Shown: positions 26,903 to 36,100 of the stretch, piece after piece
Numbering within the stretch: position 1 is the stretch's first letter
How the letters are laid out: every line of letters begins with the position of its first letter
DNA from: Bacteroidales bacterium
Lineage (GTDB): Bacteria > Bacteroidota > Bacteroidia > Bacteroidales > JAADGE01
Length of the DNA: 64,000 nt
Assembly: GCA_021108035.1 (NCBI GenBank)
Contig: JAIORQ010000050.1
Coordinates: forward strand, 1 to 64,000
Reading direction: 5' to 3'
The notes under the pieces: generated by a model
What the model saw: only the letters and a program-made list of their open reading frames with translations
Told to the model about the DNA's origin: nothing
Databases searched by the model: none
Made by a program: the position numbers and the translations under genes

Positions 26903-29900
26903 TTATTGAAGAATAATCTTGCTGTTGTAAACTTCATTTCCTGAAGTAATACTAACAAAATAAACACCTTTAGCATAGTTTGTAATATCAACTTCCAAGA
27001 TGTTATTACTTGTTTTCGATTGATAAATAACTTGTCCGTTGATGTTCTGTATTTTCACATCAGCAATTCCGGATAAACTTTGTAAATCAATATTAAATAT
27101 TCCGTTGTTCGGATTAGGGAATATTGAAATATCTCCGGTAAGAACATCTACAGAAACACCTCCAACATTAATTGTGAACGGTTGAGGAACCGGATCACCA
27201 CCTGCTTGTGCTTCAATAACAACATCGTGCAAACCGCCTTCGTTAGGAGCAGTTCCGCTTAAAACACCGGTTCCGTCACCATTATCGGTAAGTGATAACC
27301 AATCGGGTATTGTTGGTGCTGTAATTGTAATTGAACGCATACCTTTTGTCGCAGTATGTCCGGGGAATGTAATCAGGTCTAAATAAACACAATCATCATC
27401 TTCAGAAACTGAGCCGTCTTTTTCGTAAGCCCATTTTAGAGTATGTACTCCGGCAGTAATAGGTTCTGTAACTTCCGTCCATGTTTCTGCATTATATTCG
27501 TTAACTTCATTTCCGTCGATATAAAAGTGTAATTCATCCCAGTTTTCTTCAGAACTTAGGTTATACCAAAAGGAAATTTCGGCGGCTTCTGTTACATCAA
27601 TAGTAACTACAAGGTCGGAGGTTTGGCTATTACCTATATCGCCTGAAACAGCAGAATAAGTACCTTCATAAACTGTATTTTCTTGAACAAGCCAATCAGC
27701 ACTGCCGCCAAAAGTCCAAGCATAACTGCTGAAATCCCCTGTTTCAAAATCTTCAATTTGAAGTCCTACAGAAAGATTCACGGTAATTTCTTCAGAATAT
27801 TCTCCGCCGACAAGAGTAAAAGTTAAATCAACAGTAGTCCCTGTAGGAGTACTTTCATCAATAGTAATACTGAAAGTTCGAGTGAAAGTTTGACCTACTG
27901 CAATAGTTCCGATATTAACTTCACTTGTATTTACTGTAACATATTCACTTGTTGATGATAATGTGCAAATTGCATTAACAAAACTTGCGTGACCGGCATT
28001 TCCTGCGTTTACAGAAATTCCTACAGTTTCACCTGCATCAAGCATACCATTATCATTTCCGCCGTTTGCAAGAACAGATATATCATAATTATATGCAGCG
28101 CCTTCATCAATTGCAGTTACAGGAGTAGAGGTAAATACTAAATCGCCTTCAGCATCATTTATTCCGTTTAAAGCAAGTTGTGGTACCGGAGCGTTAGCTG
28201 TAACGTTAATTTGACCTTCCCATGAAGTTTTATTTGATGAATTAATATCCAAGTCAAATGAAATAATGTATTGGTCAGGAATATTATCGGCAACTGTAAG
28301 AGTAAAATTACCGGAACTTGTTGCAGTTCCGTTATCTCCGGCAATATCTCCAAAATCAACATCAGTATTATTTGTTAAAGAAACAACATATTCGTCTGTT
28401 GTTGTGAGGGTTGCAGTAACACTTGTTGCTTCTTCGGGTCCTACATTTTGAAGTGTAATATTAATATTTCGAGTTTGTCCGTAATTAATTGTTGTTCCTC
28501 CGCTAATATCAAAACTTTCAACAATAACATAAGGCCCGCTTGGAGCAATAACAGTTAAATCAGTTAAATATGTAACTTTGTTAAAGCCTGTAACAGAAAG
28601 AGTAACTTCATCTCCGGGGTCAACCCCGTCAATCGGAACTTCTGCCACACCACCTTCAACAATGTCAGTTCCGATTAATACACCGGCTTTTGATATACAA
28701 GCTAAAGCATTGTTATAATCGCAGTTAACAGTAAAAGTCGGTGAACCGAAAAGGATTGTGTCATTATGAGTAATTACCATATCAGCAGGATTATCTGTTC
28801 TTACAAGTAACGAAGGGTCTCCGAAACAAGTCCAGGTATCAGTCATTGTATATCCTGAATTATTACTGGAAGAACTCCCCGAACCGGGATATTCATCATT
28901 CATTAAAAAACAACCGTTAATTGAAATTCCGGCAAATGTTCTTTTGATATTTTCAGTATAACTTTCTACCAGTAAATCTACCATTTCATCTTGTGCAGCC
29001 ATAGGCGGGCTCCATGATTGATTCATAGTAGAAGCCATAACTGCAATACCTCCGGTTGGTTCTCCGTTATGTTCTGCCCTTAACCAAGCTTCACCAAAGC
29101 AAGTATTTCCGACAAAATTACCGTTTAAACATGCAACAGACCAAATAAAAGGCAGTTTATTATCATTTGTTAAATTATTAATGTCTGAAACAGAAAAATC
29201 TGAAGATCCCCAAGCCGTCGTAGAACCGTGTCCTGTATAATTTGCGATACCGAGTCCGGAGTTTAAACTTGCGGCAACATCAGAAGGAGAAGGATTTCCG
29301 GGTGCATCATTGCCTCCTTGGCTTCCGTCAAAATGTTCATATGGGGGTTCAACATATGTAAAACCAAACAAATCAGTTTGCATATTTCTCAAATGTTCAT
29401 AATCATATTCGTTATCATCGCCCGGTCCTTGATCAGAGCCTACAGACATTAATTTGTTCAACCATCCGTCAGCTAATTGATCTCCTTTTTCATATTCAAT
29501 TGTTCTCAACACTTGAGTTTCAACATGTGCAGTAGTTTCTGCCGAAAAACGACCTACAAAAAATTCAAGATAATGATCATCTCCGCTAATGTAAGCATAA
29601 GCATTATCAGAGTCTCCGTAAGGAATAAAACCTCCGCTGTTTGTAGGAATTTGAGCCGCATCGCCTATTAGAAGAAGATAGGCTAGACCGTTTGTATTAT
29701 AATAATTTTCAACATATGTTTTAATTTCAGAAGTAGTACCTCCTGTTTCTGTAACAGTAACCATTTCACAGGAACGTCCGATTGTATTTTTCCAATTAAC
29801 CAATGGTTGAACTTGATCTGTCCAATCATCATAACAAATTATAAGCATATTTCCTTCTTCTTCTACAGGAGTATATTTTGTTTGATTTTCATAATTAATG

Positions 29901-30538
29901 AAATGATTGGAATAGATAATATTGAATTCTCTGTCAACTTTATCAAAAGATTTTGTTCTGTTAAACTCGTTTTCTCCTTTTTCTTTACCGGAAACAACTT
30001 TTATTGTTATTTCTGTATAAACTCTGATAATATTCTTAACGGGATTATAGGTAAAAGGATATACATGCACAGCTTGTCCTCTGAAATCTCTTACAATATA
30101 CGGTTTATCTGCATTTGCAATTTGATTTGGGAAAAAGGCATCTTTTGAATATACCTCTCCGTATTCATAGGGTACAGTTGAAGGATCAATATCACGAGAA
30201 AAGTTACCTTTTGAAGGTGCAATATTAATATCTTCTATTTCATAAAATTCGGAAGATATAACTTCAATATTTGTGTTTCCCAAATCAGGAATTATAACTG
30301 ATTGAGTAAATTTCGGTAAATCCGGAGACCCTTTTTGCAAAATTTGTGTTAAATCTTCAGAGATAACAATAATTTCATTTCCGACAGGTGTTTTAACATC
30401 TTTAAAATCAAAAGAATTTAATTTGAATGTTAAAATGGTTTCAGTGTTACCGGAAGATACAAGTTGAACTGTATTTTTTTGAGCAAATACAGCATTAAAT
30501 GTAAATAATAACACTACAAATAAAATATGTTTTTTCAT
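26903..30538 (-). CDS. Secreted C25 (gingipain-type) cysteine protease with T9SS tail
   Basis: This is a 1211-residue secreted protease. In order it has a signal peptide (ending TFNAVFAQ), a C25 propeptide-like region (about 25-215), a peptidase C25 catalytic domain (about 230-580) with His in ANYTGHGSTTAWG (about residue 437) and Cys in WSVACLNGNF (about 468), and several Ig-like beta domains (about 600-920). A jelly-roll-like region follows (SAVSGDIGNSQTSDLVVTI). The last 80 residues are a type A type IX secretion sorting domain (ISIFPNPNNGIFNI ... KGVYFVSI). It should cross the outer membrane by T9SS and be attached or released. Specificity for Arg or Lys, as in gingipains, cannot be judged here. 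Confidence 0.92.
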   Translation of the reverse strand: MKKHILFVVLLFTFNAVFAQKNTVQLVSSGNTETILTFKLNSFDFKDVKTPVGNEIIVISEDLTQILQKGSPDLPKFTQSVIIPDLGNTNIEVISSEFYEIEDINIAPSKGNFSRDIDPSTVPYEYGEVYSKDAFFPNQIANADKPYIVRDFRGQAVHVYPFTYNPVKNIIRVYTEITIKVVSGKEKGENEFNRTKSFDKVDREFNIIYSNHFINYENQTKYTPVEEEGNMLIICYDDWTDQVQPLVNWKNTIGRSCEMVTVTETGGTTSEIKTYVENYYNTNGLAYLLLIGDAAQIPTNSGGFIPYGDSDNAYAYISGDDHYLEFFVGRFSAETTAHVETQVLRTIEYEKGDQLADGWLNKLMSVGSDQGPGDDNEYDYEHLRNMQTDLFGFTYVEPPYEHFDGSQGGNDAPGNPSPSDVAASLNSGLGIANYTGHGSTTAWGSSDFSVSDINNLTNDNKLPFIWSVACLNGNFVGNTCFGEAWLRAEHNGEPTGGIAVMASTMNQSWSPPMAAQDEMVDLLVESYTENIKRTFAGISINGCFLMNDEYPGSGSSSSNNSGYTMTDTWTCFGDPSLLVRTDNPADMVITHNDTILFGSPTFTVNCDYNNALACISKAGVLIGTDIVEGGVAEVPIDGVDPGDEVTLSVTGFNKVTYLTDLTVIAPSGPYVIVESFDISGGTTINYGQTRNINITLQNVGPEEATSVTATLTTTDEYVVSLTNNTDVDFGDIAGDNGTATSSGNFTLTVADNIPDQYIISFDLDINSSNKTSWEGQINVTANAPVPQLALNGINDAEGDLVFTSTPVTAIDEGAAYNYDISVLANGGNDNGMLDAGETVGISVNAGNAGHASFVNAICTLSSTSEYVTVNTSEVNIGTIAVGQTFTRTFSITIDESTPTGTTVDLTFTLVGGEYSEEITVNLSVGLQIEDFETGDFSSYAWTFGGSADWLVQENTVYEGTYSAVSGDIGNSQTSDLVVTIDVTEAAEISFWYNLSSEENWDELHFYIDGNEVNEYNAETWTEVTEPITAGVHTLKWAYEKDGSVSEDDDCVYLDLITFPGHTATKGMRSITITAPTIPDWLSLTDNGDGTGVLSGTAPNEGGLHDVVIEAQAGGDPVPQPFTINVGGVSVDVLTGDISIFPNPNNGIFNIDLQSLSGIADVKIQNINGQVIYQSKTSNNILEVDITNYAKGVYFVSITSGNEVYNSKIILQ

Positions 30539-30689
30539 TATAAATTAATTTGATTAATAATTTATTCTTTAATAATATAATACGAGTTATTTTTAAAAAG
30601 TGATGCAATTTTATTTTGATAAAATAACATAATTACAGAAACAGATTGCGATATTAATAAAAGGTTGCATAATACTCAAGTATAAAGAA

Positions 30690-30718
30690 AAAAGTTTCAG
30701 TAAAACTGAAACCTTTTT
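30690..30718 (-). terminator. Intrinsic terminator after the acyl-CoA synthetase gene
   Basis: A perfect 8-bp stem, GTTTCAGT (30694-30701) with ACTGAAAC (30705-30712), encloses a 3-base loop with A/T runs on both sides. On the minus strand the T-run follows the stem at the end of the synthetase transcript. The mirrored A-run means it could work in both directions. Confidence 0.8.
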
Positions 30719-30745
30719 CTCAAATATATTAAAAATATAAAAAAA

Positions 30746-32545
30746 TTATTCTGTCTTGTTTTCAAGTATATGACCCTTATTATCTGTATAACCATAAAGA
30801 TAATCTAATTTAATCTTGTATTTTTTAAATAAGATTTTTCGTTTAAGTTTTAATGTCGGAGAAAGTTCTCCTGTATCAGGAGTCCATTCTTCACAAACCA
30901 AAGAAATCTTTTTTATCTTCATTGAATGATCCAAACTTTCGTTGAATTTTTCAACTTCTTGTTCATATTTTTTAATCACCTTTTCATTTGTGATTAAATC
31001 TAAGTTATCTCTGAAACTTATATTATGAATTGCTGCCCAACTGTGAAGATGTTCAAAAGCCGGACATACTATAGCGGCAGTATATTTCTCTGCGTCTCCT
31101 ACAGTCATTAATTGCTCAATAAAAGGAGATTCTTTCATTTTGTTTTCAATTAATTCCGGTGCAACATATTTTCCGGTTGATAATTTAAATATTTCTTTTT
31201 TACGACCTGTTATTTTAAGTATCTTCCCGTTTAATTCTCCTGTATCTCCTGTGTGGAACCAACCGTTTTCATCAATTGCTTCTTTTGTTTTTTCAGGGTC
31301 TTTATAATATCCCGGCATTAAGTTGGGTCCTTTGAATAATATCTCTCCGTCATCAGCTATTTTAACTTCTGCGGATTCCAATATTTCTCCTACTGTTCCG
31401 GGTTGTACATTATCTAATCTGTTAACTGCAATTACCGGTGCGGTTTCGGTTAATCCATAGCCTTCCAATACAGGAATACCTGCAGCTCCGAAAACTTTTG
31501 CCAGTCTGGGTTGTAATGCAGCTCCGCCGGAAACGGCAGCTTTAATATTTCCGCCGAGTGCCTCACGCCATTTTACAAAAACTAGTTTATTAGCTAATTT
31601 TAATTTTTTATAATAAAAAGAACCTTGATTTACAGTCGGATCATATTGTTGTCCGAGTTTTAATGCCCAAAAAAACATAGCCTTCTTTATTCCTTTCAGA
31701 TTCAGACCCTTACCGTATATTTTGTCATAAACACGTTCAAAAATTCGAGGAACTGCTGCAAAGATATCGGGTTTTATTTCTTGGATATTATCTACTATAG
31801 TTTCCATATTTTCAGCATAATATACACGAATCCCCAAATAAGAGAAAAGATAATTTAACATTCTTTCAAAAACGTGATTAAGAGGTAAAAAACTAATAGC
31901 AAGTTCTGCATCTTTCGGTACAGCCACTTCTGAATCTAAAACATTATTTACAAAGTTTTTATGGGTCATCATTACTCCTTTTGATAAACCTGTAGTACCT
32001 GAAGTATAGATGATTGATGACAAATCATTTTCTTCAACGGCATTTCTCATCTCAATCAACTTATCTTTATGTTTATCTTGTTTTTCTTCACCTGATTTCA
32101 GAAGATCTTCAAAATTAGGAATGTCTTTTATTTGATCAAATGTGTAAACATTTTCAATAGATTTAACTTTTTGAACTATAGGATTAATGAAATCATAACG
32201 TTCTTTTGAAGAGATAATTAACATTTTTGAATCCGAATGCGACAAAATATGTTCATATTCAATTTCATTTATAGTCGGATATACAGGTACATGAACAACA
32301 CCTATTTGTTCCATCCCGTAATCTATAATGTTCCACTCGGGGCGATTATTGGAAACCGATGCTATTTTATCACCCTTTTTAAATCCTAATTCTATTAAAG
32401 CATAACTGAAAAGGTCTGCTTTTCGTTTAATTTCTTTCGCACTGAATTTTTCCCAAGTACCGTTTCTTTTTACGGCAAAATTGTCATCTTTGGAATAATT
32501 TTCAATTACATGATCAAGAATATCAAATGTTCTTTTTATTTCCAT
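30746..32545 (-). CDS. Long-chain acyl-CoA synthetase (AMP-forming)
   Basis: It activates fatty acids to acyl-CoA through an acyl-adenylate. The roughly 600-residue protein has the AMP-binding motif IIYTSGTTGLSKGVMMTHKN (about 190-210), LEGYGLTETAPV (about 370) and the C-terminal GWFHTGDTGEL with ITGRKKEIFKLSTGKYVAP. It belongs to the FadD15/ACSL-like subfamily common in Bacteroidota. I chose the ATG at 32545 (protein starting MEIKRTFDILDHV), where family homology begins. A longer reading from 32596 adds an unlikely Lys/Ile-rich segment. It stands alone with its own terminator. Confidence 0.9.
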   Translation of the reverse strand: MEIKRTFDILDHVIENYSKDDNFAVKRNGTWEKFSAKEIKRKADLFSYALIELGFKKGDKIASVSNNRPEWNIIDYGMEQIGVVHVPVYPTINEIEYEHILSHSDSKMLIISSKERYDFINPIVQKVKSIENVYTFDQIKDIPNFEDLLKSGEEKQDKHKDKLIEMRNAVEENDLSSIIYTSGTTGLSKGVMMTHKNFVNNVLDSEVAVPKDAELAISFLPLNHVFERMLNYLFSYLGIRVYYAENMETIVDNIQEIKPDIFAAVPRIFERVYDKIYGKGLNLKGIKKAMFFWALKLGQQYDPTVNQGSFYYKKLKLANKLVFVKWREALGGNIKAAVSGGAALQPRLAKVFGAAGIPVLEGYGLTETAPVIAVNRLDNVQPGTVGEILESAEVKIADDGEILFKGPNLMPGYYKDPEKTKEAIDENGWFHTGDTGELNGKILKITGRKKEIFKLSTGKYVAPELIENKMKESPFIEQLMTVGDAEKYTAAIVCPAFEHLHSWAAIHNISFRDNLDLITNEKVIKKYEQEVEKFNESLDHSMKIKKISLVCEEWTPDTGELSPTLKLKRKILFKKYKIKLDYLYGYTDNKGHILENKTE

Positions 32546-32664
32546 TTTGATTATTTTTTTGTTTATAAACATATCAAAATTAGTAAATATATTCACAGCA
32601 CAAAATATTTTTGTAATTGTGTGTAAAGTAGATGTTGTATATTAACAGAATCTGTAAATTGCTT

Positions 32665-32721
32665 AGGCTTTGTAAATAAATAAGCGATGCTTTTAAAGGC
32701 AGTCATTCATTTACAAAGCCT
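32665..32721. repeat. Imperfect 17-bp inverted repeat next to a transposase remnant
   Basis: AGGCTTTGTAAATAAAT (32665-32681) is reverse-complemented at 32705-32721 with one mismatch, giving a hairpin with a 23-base loop. Its right arm touches the 3' end of the transposase fragment at 32721-32954. It could be an old element end or a terminator. Confidence 0.55.
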
Positions 32722-32954
32722 TAGTTCGTTAAAGACGCAATTGGGTTAACAGCCGGTGGATGAATTCCTAAACGAGCACAATACACAGAGGAAGTTATTT
32801 CATTTCGTTCAGTCGAAATTCTTACATTATCTTCGGTATAAAATATTTTACCAAATTTAATCTCTTTCCATCCTTTTTTACGTGTAAATATCATAGAGCA
32901 GTCAACTTTAAAAAGTTTTTTTATACTCATATGCAGAACTGTCTTGAAAATCAA
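32721..32954 (-). pseudogene. Transposase fragment, possibly ISKra4-like
   Basis: This 77-codon open frame contains CSMIFTRKKGWKEIKFGKIF followed by RISTERNEITSSVYCARLG. The pattern recalls the 'D-G-x-M ... GWKExKxGxxF ... SxYVAHLG' stretch of ISKra4-family and related transposases. The flanking parts of the protein are absent, so it is a decayed remnant. The last residues (HPPAVNPIASLTN) do not fit the family. Together with the adjacent inverted repeat it explains much of the 620-base gap between the acyl-CoA synthetase and CvpA genes. The family call is from memory of the motif. Confidence 0.45.
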
Positions 32955-33133
32955 TCATAAAGTTTTCAATGTCTTTATCTAATAAATTTAATAATATTAG
33001 CTATTTTTATCATGTTTGTATTTTTTGGGGTTGTATATGATTCAAAATTAATTATTTGACATTACAATCCCAAATTTGTTAATTTGTCGTACACCCAATT
33101 AAAAGATATTGCAAGATTATTAATAATAATAAT

Positions 33134-33141
33134 TATCTTTG
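33134..33141 (+). promoter_or_regulatory. Bacteroidota -7 promoter element for cvpA
   Basis: TATCTTTG fits the TAnnTTTG -7 consensus and lies 24 bases before the chosen start codon. No unambiguous TTTG -33 element was assigned. An AAGAT...ATCTT imperfect palindrome spans it. Confidence 0.5.
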
Positions 33142-33165
33142 CTATGGATAATTAAATTCTGTATT

Positions 33166-33675
33166 ATGGATATAAAAGTTGATACAGCCGTCAGTTTCTT
33201 AGATGTTTTTATCGTTTTAGTGTTGATTTGGGCAATTTTCAAAGGATATAAAAGAGGACCTGTTGTACATGCCTTATCATTATTAATCATTGTGATTGGT
33301 ATTGCTGTATTTGGAATTGCTTCTAAAAGCATAGCTGACTTTTTTCGAGACAGAGCAACTGTCCCGTTAGACAATCTTCATTTTTATATTTTTGCATTTT
33401 TATTTATGGCTACAACATGGTTGTCAAATTTTGTTGCAAATAAAGTTGAAAAAGGAGCTTCAAAGCCCAAGGGTTTTATCAGTATTATTCTTGGTATAGT
33501 CGCAAGTATAGTCAAATACCTCTATATTTTAAGCATTACTTTATTATTTTTTGCTCAATTTGATAAAAGTTATAACATGACAGATGATGGAGAAAAAAGA
33601 AGAACAAAACTATATGAAACCGTTAAAAGCATCGCACCTGAAACAATCAAAACCGTAAGCTTTTTAGAGCATTAA
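33166..33675 (+). CDS. CvpA-family membrane protein
   Basis: This roughly 169-residue inner-membrane protein has four hydrophobic segments (about 9-27, 38-58, 75-95 and 105-130) and a short polar tail. The N-terminal FLDVFIVLVLIWAIFKGYKRG pattern (DxxxxxxxxxxxxxxGxxxG) is the CvpA hallmark. CvpA-family proteins are linked to colicin V production and envelope homeostasis; the biochemical role is unclear. The ATG at 33166 was preferred over an upstream TTG at 33139, which would overlap the promoter element. It is followed by tyrS, which has its own promoter. Confidence 0.8.
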   Translation: MDIKVDTAVSFLDVFIVLVLIWAIFKGYKRGPVVHALSLLIIVIGIAVFGIASKSIADFFRDRATVPLDNLHFYIFAFLFMATTWLSNFVANKVEKGASKPKGFISIILGIVASIVKYLYILSITLLFFAQFDKSYNMTDDGEKRRTKLYETVKSIAPETIKTVSFLEH

Positions 33676-33739
33676 ATCTCCCCAAACCAAAATCATTTAT
33701 AAAACTTTCTGTAAAACTTTTAAGATAAACGATAATAAT

Positions 33740-33747
33740 TATCTTTG
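33740..33747 (+). promoter_or_regulatory. Bacteroidota -7 promoter element for tyrS
   Basis: TATCTTTG matches TAnnTTTG and sits 16 bases before the ATG at 33763, implying a very short leader. It overlaps the right arm of an inverted repeat, AAGATAA (33722-33728) with TTATCTT (33739-33745). Confidence 0.55.
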
Positions 33748-33762
33748 CACAAATTTCTAAAT

Positions 33763-35064
33763 ATGGGTTTTACGGATGAAATAAAGTGGAGAGGCATGCT
33801 ACATAATATCATGCCCGGAACTGATGAGATGTTAAAAGAAGGGCAAGCATCCGCTTATGTAGGAATTGATCCGACTGCTGATTCTCTTCATATCGGGCAT
33901 CTGGTAAGTGTTATGTTATTAAAAAACTTTCAAAGAGCCGGGCATCGGCCAATAGCATTAATCGGAGGTGCAACCGGAATGATAGGAGACCCTTCCGGCA
34001 AATCAAAAGAAAGAAATTTATTGGATATTAAGACATTAAGACATAATCAAGAAGCTATAAAAAACCAATTGAGTAAATTCCTTGATTTTTCTGATAATTG
34101 TGAAAATCAAGCATTAATGGTAAATAATTACGACTGGATGAGCAAATTCAGTTTCTTGGATTTTATTCGTGATGTCGGCAAGCACCTTTCTGTAAATTAC
34201 ATGATTGCAAAAGATTCTGTAAAGAAGAGAATGACAAGTTCAGATGATAAAGATGCTGAAGGTTTATCTTTTACCGAATTCAGTTACCAATTGGTACAAG
34301 GCTATGATTTTTTACATCTGTATAAAAAATATAATTGTAAACTTCAAATGGGTGGTTCAGATCAATGGGGAAACATTACTACCGGAACTGAATTAATCAG
34401 AAGAATGTTGCAAGGAAAAGCTTATGCCTTAACAAGCCCTTTGATTACAAAAGCAGACGGAGGTAAATTCGGCAAAACCGAAAAAGGTAACATTTGGTTA
34501 GATCCCGAAAAAACTTCACCTTATGAATTTTATCAATTTTGGATTAACACTACTGATGAAGATGCAGAAAAGTATTTAAAAATTTTTACTGTACTTAATA
34601 AAGATGAAATTAAATCTTTAGTAAATGAACATAAAGAAGCTCCTCATACCAGAGTTCTGCAAAAGAAATTAGCGGAAGAATTAACTGTTATGGTTCACAG
34701 CAAGGAAGATTATGATACATCAGTTGCAGCTTCTCGTATGTTGTTCGGAAAAGGAACTAAAGAACAATTACAATCTTTAGATAATAAAACATTTAATGCT
34801 GTTTTTTCCGGTGTTCCGAATTATAATATCAATACAAATCTTTTGAAAAAAGGAATCAATATTGTTGAACTTTTAGCAGAACATACTAATACTTTTGCTT
34901 CAAAAGGCGAATGCCGCAGACTAATGAAAGACAATGGCTTAAGTATTAATCAAGAAAAACAAAATAATCAAGAATATATTATTACATCAGCTGATTTAAT
35001 TAATAATAAATATATTTTAATAAGAAAAGGAAAAAAAAATTATTCATACATCTTTATAAAATAA
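33763..35064 (+). CDS. tyrS: Tyrosyl-tRNA synthetase
   Basis: This class I enzyme charges tRNA-Tyr. The class I HIGH motif is in [12 protein letters not shown] (about residue 44). The KMSKS equivalent is KFGKTEKG (about 235), and a C-terminal S4-like RNA-binding domain contains [13 protein letters not shown] (about 380-430). The chosen ATG at 33763 gives the family-typical start [13 protein letters not shown]; a TTG 18 bases upstream falls inside the promoter. It precedes two envelope-polysaccharide genes with a 6-base gap, so it may share their transcript. Confidence 0.95.
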   Translation: MGFTDEIKWRGMLHNIMPGTDEMLKEGQASAYVGIDPTADSLHIGHLVSVMLLKNFQRAGHRPIALIGGATGMIGDPSGKSKERNLLDIKTLRHNQEAIKNQLSKFLDFSDNCENQALMVNNYDWMSKFSFLDFIRDVGKHLSVNYMIAKDSVKKRMTSSDDKDAEGLSFTEFSYQLVQGYDFLHLYKKYNCKLQMGGSDQWGNITTGTELIRRMLQGKAYALTSPLITKADGGKFGKTEKGNIWLDPEKTSPYEFYQFWINTTDEDAEKYLKIFTVLNKDEIKSLVNEHKEAPHTRVLQKKLAEELTVMVHSKEDYDTSVAASRMLFGKGTKEQLQSLDNKTFNAVFSGVPNYNINTNLLKKGINIVELLAEHTNTFASKGECRRLMKDNGLSINQEKQNNQEYIITSADLINNKYILIRKGKKNYSYIFIK

Positions 35065-35070
35065 ACGATA

Positions 35071-36099
35071 ATGGAAAATCAAAAAACATTTGATCTGCTT
35101 GATATATTCATATACTTATGGAAGAAAAAAATACCGATAATAATAGTTACAGTTGCAGGTGCAATTATTTCAATTATTGTATCATTAATGATGACCGACT
35201 ATTTTAAAGCCGAAACAGTATTATTTCCAACAACATTTATTTCACCTGCTACAAGCATGTTACGTATTAATACAAATCAAGAAACTGACCCAATGATTAT
35301 TGGAGATGAAGATGATTTAGAGAGAATGATACAACTGTTAAAATCAGACTTTATAACTGAAAAGATTATTCAAAAATACGACTTAATAAATCACTACGAC
35401 ATTTCTCCGAATGACCCGTATTTAAAAACAAAAGTAACAAAAGCTTATAAAGGTAATGTTACTTTCAGTAAAACTCCATATCAAGGTGTAATAATATCAG
35501 TTGTTGATACTGACCCGGTTACAGCTTCAAAAATATCTAATGATATTTCTGTTCTTTTTGATTCGCTTGTAAATGATATGCAAAGACAAAGATTAATAGA
35601 AGCATATGATATTACATTAAAGGCTTATAATTCTGAATTAGAGTTTGTTAATAAACTTGAAGATTCATTAGATATTTATCGACAACTTGGAGTATTAGAC
35701 TATTTTAAAGAAGTGGAACGATACAGTGAGGCTTTTGGTAAAGCTGTTGGAAATAATACTTTATCAAATAAAGGACAGCGTTTTTTTGATAATAAATTTG
35801 CTCTTCTACAAAAATACGGGAAAAAGGCATATTCTCTTACCTCACAAATAAATATTTTAAGAAAAAATTCTGCTCAATTACGCTTGAATTTAGTACAAAC
35901 AGAGCAAAATTTGAAACAACCTATGACTCATAAATACGTAATAAGTTATGCTCAACCACCGGATAAAAAGGCTTTCCCTAAAAGAATGTTCATTGTTATT
36001 TTTTCTACATTCGGGGCATTTATGTTTGCTGTTGCTTTAATTTTATTCCTCGATTTTATTAAGGAATTTATAAATCGCATTAAAAAAGAAAAACAATAA
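35071..36099 (+). CDS. Wzz-like polysaccharide chain-length determinant
   Basis: This 342-residue inner-membrane protein has two transmembrane helices (about 17-38 and 305-328) flanking a large periplasmic region with coiled-coil segments, the layout of polysaccharide co-polymerases. The N-terminus (FDLLDIFIYLWKKKIPII) and the YAQPPDKKAFPKR segment before the second helix (the Pro-rich PxxP region) are typical of Wzz. It lacks the tyrosine-kinase domain of some relatives. It is directly followed by a Wzy/ligase gene with a one-base gap, so the pair probably controls length and polymerisation or transfer of a surface glycan. Confidence 0.85.
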   Translation: MENQKTFDLLDIFIYLWKKKIPIIIVTVAGAIISIIVSLMMTDYFKAETVLFPTTFISPATSMLRINTNQETDPMIIGDEDDLERMIQLLKSDFITEKIIQKYDLINHYDISPNDPYLKTKVTKAYKGNVTFSKTPYQGVIISVVDTDPVTASKISNDISVLFDSLVNDMQRQRLIEAYDITLKAYNSELEFVNKLEDSLDIYRQLGVLDYFKEVERYSEAFGKAVGNNTLSNKGQRFFDNKFALLQKYGKKAYSLTSQINILRKNSAQLRLNLVQTEQNLKQPMTHKYVISYAQPPDKKAFPKRMFIVIFSTFGAFMFAVALILFLDFIKEFINRIKKEKQ

Positions 36100-36100
36100 A

